Shown here: in pieces, positions 31,415-39,522 of the stretch | How positions within the stretch are numbered: position 1 is the first letter of the stretch | Layout: every line of letters starts with the position of its first letter | NCBI RefSeq assembly: GCF_003285015.1 | Contig: NZ_QMFB01000002.1 | Location: 1 to 64,000, forward strand | Length of the DNA: 64,000 nt | Direction: 5' to 3' | Source: Paenibacillus contaminans | GTDB taxonomy: Bacteria; Bacillota; Bacilli; Paenibacillales; NBRC-103111 | The notes under the pieces: model-generated | What the model was told of the DNA's origin: nothing | Databases searched by the model: none | Seen by the model: only the letters and a program-made list of their open reading frames with translations | Position numbers and translations under genes: made by a program

Positions 31415-33403
31415 TTAGGTAATTGCGGATGCTGTCAATACACCGGCGTCCGTAACGGTCAACTGGTACCTTGTCCCATTCGGTGATATTATTACAGGCA
31501 AGTTAAACGGATTTACATTTACACTATCCAGCAAAACGTCCTTAACTTCAGTGTTTGGGTAGATTTCAACCCCTTCGAAATAAAAAGTTTCTCCTCCAGC
31601 TGCCGTTACAATTGGATAATAATAGATGTATATATTTTGTAACGAACCGTAATCTGGTATCGTAGCTATCATTTCATCCAAGTCTAATCTTACGACATGT
31701 GAAATATGATTGTCCCTTATGTTGTAAGTTGTATTAGTTGGATCATCAGGATTTGGTTCGTAAAACGCTTTAGATTTAGCTGCAGACATATTATCCAAAT
31801 AGTTTATTTGCACCTTAGAATACATTCTACTGTTAGAAATACTAGAAAAAGTAGTAGTGTCAATGTATAACCTAGTTTTCACCTTTATTTTTTTATATAA
31901 CTTCAAATATCGGTTTGTAAAATCTAGAAACATGTACATGCCATTAAACGTGCCACTAGTAGCGACATACTTTATCGCTTTCTTACCGTTAAACGTAACC
32001 AAACTTCCTGTCGTTAAAGCTGGCCTCATCTGCACGGCTCCAGAAAAGTCCAAGGGCAATGGGCTTGCAAACGCGTTTATATTTTGTAAATCATTTGAGA
32101 TTATTGGGGTAGCCTTTTTCATTGTTGAGTTAATTGTTTGTATATAAGTAGCTAAAGGATAAGTAACCATTTGGCTTGACTCTGAAATACTCAATGATTT
32201 TACCTTATTCGATATTCGGAATTGGTTATATACTGTATATCCGCTAACACCGTTTATGGAAAGTGTATTAACGTCATTAAAAATGAACTTACCATAGCTA
32301 CCATTGTGCATCCCGTTTATTACTATACTAGCAACAGACGTTCCATTTACTCCTGCTTGTATATTAGCAGTTGGGTTTGATTCAAAATATCCGTTATTAA
32401 TGACTACATTTCCGCTATCGATGATCATTCCAATTGGATTGCTTTCGATGATAAAACCGTTAAATGAAACTGTTGTATCAGAACCATTACCGACGAGTTC
32501 ACCAATAATTTTTATTCCGTATTCGTAGCAAGCTTCAGCATTGTAAGCAGTGAATGAGTTTGATCCACCGTATGCAACCATTCCTTTATTGCAGTATCTT
32601 GTTTTCAAATTGATAAAAGAATTACCCCAGCCATAATAGGTTCTTATTCCAAAATCTAAATTTCTAAAGTACAGATTGGTGAAATCGCAATTATAAGTTG
32701 CTGAGTCAACCGTTCGTATTGTTGGATCACCCAAGCGCATACCTATTCCCTTTTCACCAACACCTTCAACTTTAAAATCTTGAAATATACTATGCCATAC
32801 GTTCGTTAAATCAAAGAGGACTGCATCATTTGAGGTGGGGACGAATTTTAAAACAGAACCAATGTTTCCAACTCCCATAATTGATAATCCAGAAACCCTG
32901 GAGGCATTGTCCCTTTCGACTGATAAGATATTACTTGTCACAAGGAATGTTCCAGCGGGGATAAATACTTGATTTTTACTATCAATTGCTTCCCGTATGG
33001 CTGCTCTAATCGCCGCCGTATCATCTGTCACGCCATCTCCTTTTGCATTGAATGGTGCTGACATAATATTGATCGCGCGCTGCGCAACATCCGCCGAAAG
33101 CGCAGCAAGCGAAGTAAGTGGCATCGGCGTGCTGCCGATCAGCGTTACACCATCGCCGACAAAAACGATGCCTGCAGTGTTCGTTAGTGTCGTATATTTG
33201 TACGTTCCCGCTGGGAACTCGATTTCGTGTTTTCCAACTTTATTAGCTGCGTTTATTGCCTTCTGAATTGCCACTGTATCATCGGATATTCCATCACCTT
33301 TGGCTCCATATGACTTGACATTGATGATGATATCTCCCCAAGCTTGGACGTTTGTCTGAGCATTAGATATATTCGCGGCCATCAATTCACTTACTGTAGG
33401 CAT
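31415..33403 (-). CDS. Tailspike with pectate-lyase-like beta-helix
   Basis: 662 aa. After a short head-binding N-terminus two copies of the Pectate_lyase_3 entry motif occur, KGDGISDDTVAIQKAI near residue 35 and KGDGVTDDTAAIRAAI near 122, then a parallel beta-helix (repeated hydrophobic turns such as NSFINLKTRYCNKGMVAYGGSNSFTAYNAEACYEYGIKI), and a beta-rich C-terminal domain (about 440-662). Such proteins bind and often cleave surface polysaccharide. The gene reads in the late operon and is the probable host-range determinant. Catalytic residues cannot be picked out with confidence. Confidence 0.82.
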   Translation of the reverse strand: MPTVSELMAANISNAQTNVQAWGDIIINVKSYGAKGDGISDDTVAIQKAINAANKVGKHEIEFPAGTYKYTTLTNTAGIVFVGDGVTLIGSTPMPLTSLAALSADVAQRAINIMSAPFNAKGDGVTDDTAAIRAAIREAIDSKNQVFIPAGTFLVTSNILSVERDNASRVSGLSIMGVGNIGSVLKFVPTSNDAVLFDLTNVWHSIFQDFKVEGVGEKGIGMRLGDPTIRTVDSATYNCDFTNLYFRNLDFGIRTYYGWGNSFINLKTRYCNKGMVAYGGSNSFTAYNAEACYEYGIKIIGELVGNGSDTTVSFNGFIIESNPIGMIIDSGNVVINNGYFESNPTANIQAGVNGTSVASIVINGMHNGSYGKFIFNDVNTLSINGVSGYTVYNQFRISNKVKSLSISESSQMVTYPLATYIQTINSTMKKATPIISNDLQNINAFASPLPLDFSGAVQMRPALTTGSLVTFNGKKAIKYVATSGTFNGMYMFLDFTNRYLKLYKKIKVKTRLYIDTTTFSSISNSRMYSKVQINYLDNMSAAKSKAFYEPNPDDPTNTTYNIRDNHISHVVRLDLDEMIATIPDYGSLQNIYIYYYPIVTAAGGETFYFEGVEIYPNTEVKDVLLDSVNVNPFNLPVIISPNGTRYQLTVTDAGVLTASAIT

Positions 33404-33415
33404 ATCATCACCGCC

Positions 33416-33790
33416 TTATCGAATCGTACAAGCGCCAATGGAATATGTGGCACTATCTGAATTCCCTACCGTAACGCTGACTCTCCAGAAACGGGGAATA
33501 ACATTGTCGATCGTTACGTTTGTTACAGGAGTTACACCAGGATAAACTGTCAGTACAGTTGTTCCTTGTGCCGTCAATGCTGCACTCGTGAGAATGTCAT
33601 AGTATTTTCCACTCGTATGATCTTTGCCTTGTATTTTAACCGTCAGAATCGGTGATCCCGTTACGGCAGTAATATCGACAACAACCTTAACACCGCGATT
33701 ATGAAAGTTCTCGAAGTCTTGACTTGATTGCGCTGTCGTTCTTGCTGCGCTTGGCAATACAGTCAATATCTCGTTATGGTACGCACCCAT
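33416..33790 (-). CDS. Small beta-rich virion protein
   Basis: 124 aa, mostly beta strands (VKVVVDITAVTGSPILTVKIQGKDHTSGKYYDIL; NVTIDNVIPRFWRVSVTV). It ends at a position just upstream of the tailspike gene and begins just after the terminator at 33807-33834. Probably a minor structural protein; no family named. Confidence 0.55.
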   Translation of the reverse strand: MGAYHNEILTVLPSAARTTAQSSQDFENFHNRGVKVVVDITAVTGSPILTVKIQGKDHTSGKYYDILTSAALTAQGTTVLTVYPGVTPVTNVTIDNVIPRFWRVSVTVGNSDSATYSIGACTIR

Positions 33791-33806
33791 AAGCCACCTC
33801 CAGATA

Positions 33807-33834
33807 TAAAAAAAGGAGAGGCAAAAGCCCCTCC
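33807..33834 (-). terminator. Terminator between capsid and tail genes
   Basis: On the minus strand GGAGGGGC (33834-33827) pairs with GCCTCTCC (33822-33815), followed by eight T. It would limit read-through from the strongly expressed capsid genes. Confidence 0.85.
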
Positions 33835-33841
33835 GCTAACT

Positions 33842-34150
33842 TTAGAAACGTACAACAAGGATTTTATACGATCCGCTTGCAAGATCGATCGTACCTCCTG
33901 TCGGGTTGAAGAATGATACCTTCACTGTATTGGCCGCTGATACGAATCCGCTGGCAATGACTCCTTGCAAATCGTACGGAGCCGTTAAAATGACATGATC
34001 ACCGAATGCTGCTCCGGTTACAGTGAGTCCACTCGAAAGCGAACCGGTAACTGTCGCCATCGATGCAGGATCGATTGTTGCTGTTGTGTTGGCGACGACC
34101 TCTTTAAACAGCGTTAGACCGTCATTTAAGACGATTTTCGTGTTAGCCAC
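33842..34150 (-). CDS. Small beta-rich capsid-region protein
   Basis: 102 aa (ANTKIVLNDGLTLFKEVVANTTATIDPASMATVTGSLSSGLTVTGAAFGDHVILTAPYDLQGVIASGFVSAANTVKVSFFNPTGGTIDLASGSYKILVVRF). It resembles small trimeric capsid or head-fibre proteins that lie beside major capsid genes. Position directly after the major capsid gene and before a terminator supports high expression. Confidence 0.6.
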   Translation of the reverse strand: MANTKIVLNDGLTLFKEVVANTTATIDPASMATVTGSLSSGLTVTGAAFGDHVILTAPYDLQGVIASGFVSAANTVKVSFFNPTGGTIDLASGSYKILVVRF

Positions 34151-34163
34151 TGGATATCCCCCC

Positions 34164-35057
34164 TTATGCTCCTTGGCTACCTACAAGGCCGAGGTAGTCA
34201 CAGTAGCCGACATCATAACGGGTGAATCCGAACATGAAGAAGTCTACCGACTTCTGCAGCTTCTGGCTATCGTACCAAGGCCGTTCACGGAAAAGGAACA
34301 GCAGGTTATCGATGTTAGGATCCTGCAGGAACCACGAATCACCGTCGATTTCATCCATAACGATAGGGAGAAGCCCCTCAATGACGTTTTTCGTATTGGA
34401 CATTTCAAACGCCTGATTTGTCGATTTTGTAATCTCCAGCGCAGTGAATTCCAAATCTGGCCCTGTGATAAGACGTTTAGCACGAGCTTGAATTTTGATT
34501 CCGGCTTGGTTTACCTGATTGCGCATGAGTGTCTGTCCGAGCTTCAAATTACCAGGCGTAAGGGCGCCCGTAGTCAAGTTATCGCCTACACTAGACGAAT
34601 CAACCAGTGGATGAGAATTGGAGAATAATGCCGCTCCATCGTATCCTGTGTTTGCAAAACCGTTATTCAGAACGTTTGCTGCATCACGCTCCAAAGTATT
34701 ACGAAGACCACGTGCTAATTGTTTGGCGGATCCACCTACACCACGACCACCAAGAACACCGTACAGGTCATCTTTCGTAAGCTCCCACGTGACTGTGTAT
34801 CCTTTGTCACGCCGTTGAGCTTCGAAGCTTGCAACTTCTCCTTCGCTCATTTCATCTTCGTTGATTGTGTTGCCCTCAGTATTTTGCGACCATCTACCAA
34901 ACGCCCCCATGTGCGGATACGTTTGATCTTTCTTATCCATCGTACCAACCTTGAAAATCGTCGGGTATTGTTCTGGAATCATTGCATATTCATCGGCAAT
35001 TATCTTTTTATGGATCGGCGTCAATAGTTCTTGGAAATTATCACGAGTAAGTTTCAT
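34164..35057 (-). CDS. Major capsid protein (Mu gpT-like)
   Basis: 297 aa. Begins MKLTRDNFQELLTPIHKKIIADEY and contains GRWSQNTEGNTINEDEMSEGEVASFEAQRRDKGYTVTWELTKDD, GLRNTLERDAANVLNNGF and ALFSNSHP, features of the Mu-like major head subunit gpT group. It lies after scaffold and decoration genes, as in many phages with the order scaffold, decoration, capsid. Length is typical. Confidence is high for role, moderate for the exact subfamily. Confidence 0.8.
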   Translation of the reverse strand: MKLTRDNFQELLTPIHKKIIADEYAMIPEQYPTIFKVGTMDKKDQTYPHMGAFGRWSQNTEGNTINEDEMSEGEVASFEAQRRDKGYTVTWELTKDDLYGVLGGRGVGGSAKQLARGLRNTLERDAANVLNNGFANTGYDGAALFSNSHPLVDSSSVGDNLTTGALTPGNLKLGQTLMRNQVNQAGIKIQARAKRLITGPDLEFTALEITKSTNQAFEMSNTKNVIEGLLPIVMDEIDGDSWFLQDPNIDNLLFLFRERPWYDSQKLQKSVDFFMFGFTRYDVGYCDYLGLVGSQGA

Positions 35058-35073
35058 GGATTAGTTCCCCCTC

Positions 35074-35505
35074 TTAGGCAATACCGAATACACGGTTAGT
35101 CAGGATAATGTCTGCTTCTTTTGCTGCTGTATCAACGTTACCAACCACTTGAATCCATCCGCCGGTTGTATCGTCAGCGTCGAATTGATATGCTGCGCCG
35201 CCCATATCATACTTATTGCCGATAGCAGGCGTAGCAGCGCCAATGTAAGCCGCGCGATAAATCGATGCTGGATTGATATCGACCTTGATAACATCTGCAG
35301 CCGTCGCGGTTGTCGTCACAATATCCGTATCGGAAACACCTAGCACAGTTCCGGCAGCTGCGGCGTCCGCTGCAATTACTGCTTTATTTGACGTTAGAAC
35401 GACGATATCGCCGCGCTTGATATTCTGGCTATCTCCAACTGGGAACTCTCTTAGAATCTGATCTGTGCCATTCAGAGAGCCCTTCAAAACGAGTCGTCTT
35501 GCCAT
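35074..35505 (-). CDS. Probable capsid decoration / cement protein
   Basis: 143 aa, beta-rich: ARRLVLKGSLNGTDQILREFPVGDSQNIKRGDIVVLTSNKAVIAADAAAAGTVLGVSDTDIV, then a second beta region. The pattern and location between scaffold and major capsid genes fit DUF2190-type or lambda gpD-like decoration proteins. Confidence 0.65.
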   Translation of the reverse strand: MARRLVLKGSLNGTDQILREFPVGDSQNIKRGDIVVLTSNKAVIAADAAAAGTVLGVSDTDIVTTTATAADVIKVDINPASIYRAAYIGAATPAIGNKYDMGGAAYQFDADDTTGGWIQVVGNVDTAAKEADIILTNRVFGIA

Positions 35506-35516
35506 GTATGATTACC

Positions 35517-36398
35517 TCACTTTTTAATGTATTTTGCATACTCTTCCGGCTTCATTCCTGCCAATTTTGCGATAGCCATCTGATCAGGAGTCAACGTGCT
35601 TTTCGGTTTTTGTTTAGTTCCACCACTCACAGACGTATCCACCTTTGCCGCTTGTTTCTTTGAACGATTAGCCTGAAGCGTTTGTTCAATCTCACGCTCA
35701 CGTTCCTTCATACGTTCGCGTCCACGCTTGGCCCAATAAACATCCTCAAGCGACTGACCGGTTCGTTCAGCAATCTCCTGGTACTCTTCGCGGTAATGAT
35801 CGATGTCTGCAAAGAATGGATCAGTTTTAAGGCGAGTTGCTTCTGCTTCAAACTTCTGATTGCGAATATCCCTGCGCATTTCTTCGAGCTCTCGCTGTTG
35901 CTGCACTTGAACCTGTGCTTGTTGCGGTGTAATTCCGCTTTCCTGTGCGATTCGCTGAGCTTGAACTGCATCAAGCTTGGCCTGCAAATCATCAAGGCTA
36001 GTAACGCCGACAAGCTTCATCAGCTTTTCTGTAGCAGCTGATTTCTTCTTTTCTTCCTCTAGCTTCGCCTGCCATTTCTTTCGTTCGGCTATAGCTGCTT
36101 TCGCTGCGCTGTTGTCTTTCTCCGGCTTTACTTCCTCTTCCCGCCGCCGATCTTCATGTTCTTCACCGCTGAGCTGATAACTCCCGGATTCACGGTGCAG
36201 TTCTTCTTCGTCTTCATCGAACCTTTCATCCTCATCGCCTTCTCTTTCCTCGTCAATCTCAATGGATCCATCGTCACCCATTCGCGGCTCTGGTCTATCT
36301 TGTAATTCACTTGGATCGATCTCGAATGTAACACCGCCCATTTCCACGGACGTTTCACCTGCGAAAAGTTGAAGATTCATATTAATCGGTTGTTTCAT
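35517..36398 (-). CDS. Phage scaffolding protein
   Basis: 293 aa, highly charged. N-terminal 1-100 is acidic (DGSIEIDEEREGDEDERFDEDEEELHRESG); about 100-165 is a lysine/glutamate helix (AAKAAIAERKKWQAKLEEEKKKSAATEKLMKLVG); the rest is helical with a basic tail (LTPDQMAIAKLAGMKPEEYAKYIKK) that presumably binds the capsid protein. Role inferred from composition and position immediately before the decoration and capsid genes. Confidence 0.8.
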   Translation of the reverse strand: MKQPINMNLQLFAGETSVEMGGVTFEIDPSELQDRPEPRMGDDGSIEIDEEREGDEDERFDEDEEELHRESGSYQLSGEEHEDRRREEEVKPEKDNSAAKAAIAERKKWQAKLEEEKKKSAATEKLMKLVGVTSLDDLQAKLDAVQAQRIAQESGITPQQAQVQVQQQRELEEMRRDIRNQKFEAEATRLKTDPFFADIDHYREEYQEIAERTGQSLEDVYWAKRGRERMKEREREIEQTLQANRSKKQAAKVDTSVSGGTKQKPKSTLTPDQMAIAKLAGMKPEEYAKYIKK

Positions 36399-36544
36399 AA
36401 AATGTCCTCCTTGGCTTTATCGCGGCCACCTCGTTATACTGTTTTTCGCATGAACAGATAACATGGCTTTTTTGGACGGTCTATGCTGACCGAAACGTGA
36501 CTCTATGCCGTCACTAGGCAAAAGAAAAAGCCGCTTCTAGGCGA

Positions 36545-36835
36545 CTAGGATTGGTTTGGTTGTCTACCGCGTCTCTTCGGTTGTGTTTGCTCTTCTTGAA
36601 CTGGAGGATTCTTATCGCTGATTGTCAGAACTCGCCATGTTTGGCCTTTCTGCTTCAACCAGAGATAATATTCCTTACCACATTCGGGGCACGAGGTTTC
36701 AGCGAAGCGTTTAACGTTACCACCGTATAGGTGCTTGTCGTCTGTGCCAAACAAATTTATCTGATTGAGCAATCGACCTTTGATATCACTTCCGGTAAAT
36801 GTATGATTGCAGCATTGTGTCGTGTTTAAATGCAT
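36545..36835 (-). CDS. Small zinc-binding phage protein
   Basis: 96 aa with CCNHTF near residue 8 and SCPECGKEYYLWLKQKG near residue 48, possibly forming one zinc site, and a basic tail (QPKRRGRQPNQS). AAAGGAG precedes its ATG. It follows the next upstream gene by 4 bases. Function unknown. Confidence 0.6.
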   Translation of the reverse strand: MHLNTTQCCNHTFTGSDIKGRLLNQINLFGTDDKHLYGGNVKRFAETSCPECGKEYYLWLKQKGQTWRVLTISDKNPPVQEEQTQPKRRGRQPNQS

Positions 36836-36839
36836 TCGA

Positions 36840-37094
36840 TCAACTCCTGTACATCTGATTTTGTAGATATTCGTTCAATCGTGTTGTTGTCTTTCCATGC
36901 CATCCGCAGGAAGGACAACATGCGATACGGTCCTTTTCCCAACTTCCTTTGCGTCCATTGCCGCGTAGCGCAATCTTTTCGCACCTCGGGCAGATCGGAT
37001 GCTCGATATGTTTGTCAGCACCACCATTGTTCGCAATCCAGTGATGTGATCCTGCATGACGTTTGTATTCTGCTACTCCCATACGGTTAATCAT
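36840..37094 (-). CDS. Small zinc-ribbon phage protein
   Basis: 84 aa with CPRCEKIALRGNGRKG and CCPSCGWHG, a two-CxxC zinc ribbon, and histidines in the N-terminal half (RHAGSHHWIANNGGADKHIEHP). The start ATG overlaps the stop of the portal gene (TAATG). Such small zinc ribbons often accompany packaging or capsid modules; function unknown. Confidence 0.65.
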   Translation of the reverse strand: MINRMGVAEYKRHAGSHHWIANNGGADKHIEHPICPRCEKIALRGNGRKGSWEKDRIACCPSCGWHGKTTTRLNEYLQNQMYRS

Positions 37095-39064
37095 TACATT
37101 CCACCACCTTGAACAACACTTAATGCTGGACTTCCACCAGGGCTCATTCCCATAACATTAGGATTCTGCTGAGGCAATCCATTCTGCGCTATATCCGCCC
37201 CTACAGCCGGCGCGACACCCATCATAGCGCTTTGAATGGCTTGCTGTGCCATCTGCTGGATCATTTGCTGTATCTGACTCATATCAGGCTGCATTTCGCT
37301 CTCAATAGGCAATCCGGTGTAATCTGCAAGCATCCTGCGATATTCCGTTTGGTTGATTGCCTGATCCTTGTGAGCCTCTTTGATGAGGTTATATACGAAT
37401 GCAGGATTGTTCGGAAGCCCTGCCCCTACTGAAACAGTAACGTCGAAAGCTGCTTGTTTAGTAACCGGCTCTGAACCATTCATGAGTTGCATATATTTCG
37501 GCGTATTTTCAGCATCAGGGAAATTCTCCATAAAGCGCGTTTTATATGAATCGGTCGCTGGGATAAGCTTTGGAATCTCGCGCAAGCTCGACGGACGGAA
37601 GAATAAGAAGTCATCTTCCTTTTCCGTGATCCGAAACGCTTCTTCCTCTGTCCAATACTCTTGAATCAAGTCCAGGCAGTACTCGAATACCTCGGATAAC
37701 GTTTCCTCCAGCAAAGCCTTCTTGTGATTGATACCCGAATTTGCTCCCTGTTGTAGGCTCAACGATTCTGTAGCGGTGTCTACGCCTTGTTGTTTAACGC
37801 CGACTTGCTGATCACCGAACCGGCTGACGATTTGGCGTTCCATCCCTAACGCCTGATTACGACGATCCATTATATATTGCGGCATTGTCGGAGGCTCAAG
37901 GAACTTCAATCCACCCGATTCATTAACTGGAATAGCTAATCCTGGTTCATTCGTCAGCTTATCTGGATCAACGCCGCTGTTTACATGAACTTCACGCTGC
38001 GGATTACCTGTCAAACGTGCATTAATGCGAATCTGATCGTCCAAATCATCAATCAGGTCCTGCGTATTAACCAGCAACTCAGCGGTTCCCTTAGCCCATA
38101 CAGTCCCCTCGCGATACATATCAGGTGTTAAAAAGTATGGATACCTGCTGTCAGGAAAATAAATCTCATTGGTCGCATCGTCGTCCGGAAGTTCGTCGCC
38201 GTCTTCCGTATCCTTCACAGCTTCTTCCTTGTCTTCCTTCTCAGGCTTTTTCTTCTTCGCTGTATCTCGCAGGATGACACCACAACCGGACATTTCAACG
38301 AGTCGTATTTCCCCTTTATGTCTTGTGAAAACAAGCATATGCATGTAATGGTCTTTGCTGATCTCGTCCGATTCGCCGTCTTCTTCGCCGAAGATATAAT
38401 TCGTTTCCATCGGCTCGTATCCCGGTTCTATCGCTGCGACTAAATCTTCGTCGTAGTTCTCTTTTGCCCACGACAGAGATTTATTCATGATTTCGATCGC
38501 GAATCGGCCTTCTTGCACTTTGTAAATGTCCGTGATGTTGGGATCCGTGAAGACGTACGCAGGATTACATGGTTCGATTACCGGCAAACCCATTCCGTCC
38601 AGCATATCCGGATCAAAGAGTACACGAAAAATACCAGTCCCGAACTTTTCGCGCCGGCGTTCATGTACGTCCAGCTTACGTTTAAGCTTGTTCTTTTCCT
38701 TAACGAACTCCAACAATGTACGAGCTGTATTGGAAAATGGAACATCGCTCGGGCCGCGTCCCTTTGTTGAAATCGAAATATTCTGATCAACAAGGTATGC
38801 AACTTGTCCCTCTACGTTCGGATTGACGATATTGGTATTGCTACCTGGATCATTGTCGCTTTCTGGAGGATGCGCTTCACCTTCCCAGTACAGATCGATC
38901 ATTTCCCATTTATCGAACAGGCCGCGATTGTCTTTATCCATGTATGAGCTGCGAAAATAATCTAAATACCGTTCAGCTAATTCGATATCCACATCACTCA
39001 TTACGTCGCGCCGTCTGGCGCCATAATCGTTATTCGTTTGCAACTCTTTCGGTAAACTGTCCAC
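37094..39064 (-). CDS. Portal protein
   Basis: 656 aa. Start region YGARRRDVMSDVDIELAERYLDYFRSSYMDKDN, portal-like segments NPNVEGQVAYLVDQNISISTKG, FGTGIFRVLFDPDMLDG, GVKQQGVDTATESLSLQQGANSGINHKKALLEETLSEVFEYCLDLIQEYW, and a Q-rich C-terminus (MQQMIQQMAQQAIQSAMMG). The ring of portal proteins at the capsid vertex is the DNA entry channel. Its position directly after TerL with intervening small genes is standard. The long C-terminus recalls P22-like portals with barrel extensions. Confidence 0.82.
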   Translation of the reverse strand: MDSLPKELQTNNDYGARRRDVMSDVDIELAERYLDYFRSSYMDKDNRGLFDKWEMIDLYWEGEAHPPESDNDPGSNTNIVNPNVEGQVAYLVDQNISISTKGRGPSDVPFSNTARTLLEFVKEKNKLKRKLDVHERRREKFGTGIFRVLFDPDMLDGMGLPVIEPCNPAYVFTDPNITDIYKVQEGRFAIEIMNKSLSWAKENYDEDLVAAIEPGYEPMETNYIFGEEDGESDEISKDHYMHMLVFTRHKGEIRLVEMSGCGVILRDTAKKKKPEKEDKEEAVKDTEDGDELPDDDATNEIYFPDSRYPYFLTPDMYREGTVWAKGTAELLVNTQDLIDDLDDQIRINARLTGNPQREVHVNSGVDPDKLTNEPGLAIPVNESGGLKFLEPPTMPQYIMDRRNQALGMERQIVSRFGDQQVGVKQQGVDTATESLSLQQGANSGINHKKALLEETLSEVFEYCLDLIQEYWTEEEAFRITEKEDDFLFFRPSSLREIPKLIPATDSYKTRFMENFPDAENTPKYMQLMNGSEPVTKQAAFDVTVSVGAGLPNNPAFVYNLIKEAHKDQAINQTEYRRMLADYTGLPIESEMQPDMSQIQQMIQQMAQQAIQSAMMGVAPAVGADIAQNGLPQQNPNVMGMSPGGSPALSVVQGGGM

Positions 39065-39094
39065 GTTCTCACCTCCAACTAAAAAAGACGCTCA

Positions 39095-39361
39095 TCAGCG
39101 CCCTAATTCCACTTCGTCTTTTTGTTTATTGGCCGGCTTAACCGGACTGTACAACTCGCTACCGTTTGTCTTGTACTTGTCGTATTCGGTCTTTGTAGTT
39201 TTCAACGGGCTGCGCATACTTGATCGAACGCGTTTGACCATTACCTCTTTCGGATCATGTGATTCCTTAACAGCCGGTTCGCTCTGTTCCTTACGCATTG
39301 ACACATAACACAGTGCATAACCGGTAACGAGGCTCACAAATACGAGTAAGGCATATTCCAT
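39095..39361 (-). CDS. Small membrane-anchored phage protein
   Basis: 88 aa: one N-terminal helix (MEYALLVFVSLVTGYALCYVSM) then a charged soluble part. Start ATG 39361 follows GGAGGAT; the frame extends upstream through the neighbouring small gene and is not used. Function unknown. Confidence 0.6.
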   Translation of the reverse strand: MEYALLVFVSLVTGYALCYVSMRKEQSEPAVKESHDPKEVMVKRVRSSMRSPLKTTKTEYDKYKTNGSELYSPVKPANKQKDEVELGR

Positions 39362-39363
39362 CA

Positions 39364-39522
39364 CTAATCCTCCTTCGGGGCGAATATCGCCACATGACCG
39401 CATCCTTCGCAGCGCTTAGGCTTCATACGTACCGGCTTCATGCCGTCAGACTTAAAGAAACCCAGTCCGAGGTCATTACGCGCCTCTTTGAACTGGGTTG
39501 AATCACAGTATGGACATTTCAT
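39364..39522 (-). CDS. Very small zinc-ribbon protein
   Basis: 52 aa: MKCPYCDSTQFKEARNDLGLGFFKSDGMKPVRMKPKRCEGCGHVAIFAPKED. Two CxxC knuckles (CPYC and CEGC) form a zinc ribbon. Its ATG overlaps the TerL stop (ATGA) and AAGAAGGTG precedes it, so it is translated. Too short for most ORF listings. Confidence 0.7.
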   Translation of the reverse strand: MKCPYCDSTQFKEARNDLGLGFFKSDGMKPVRMKPKRCEGCGHVAIFAPKED

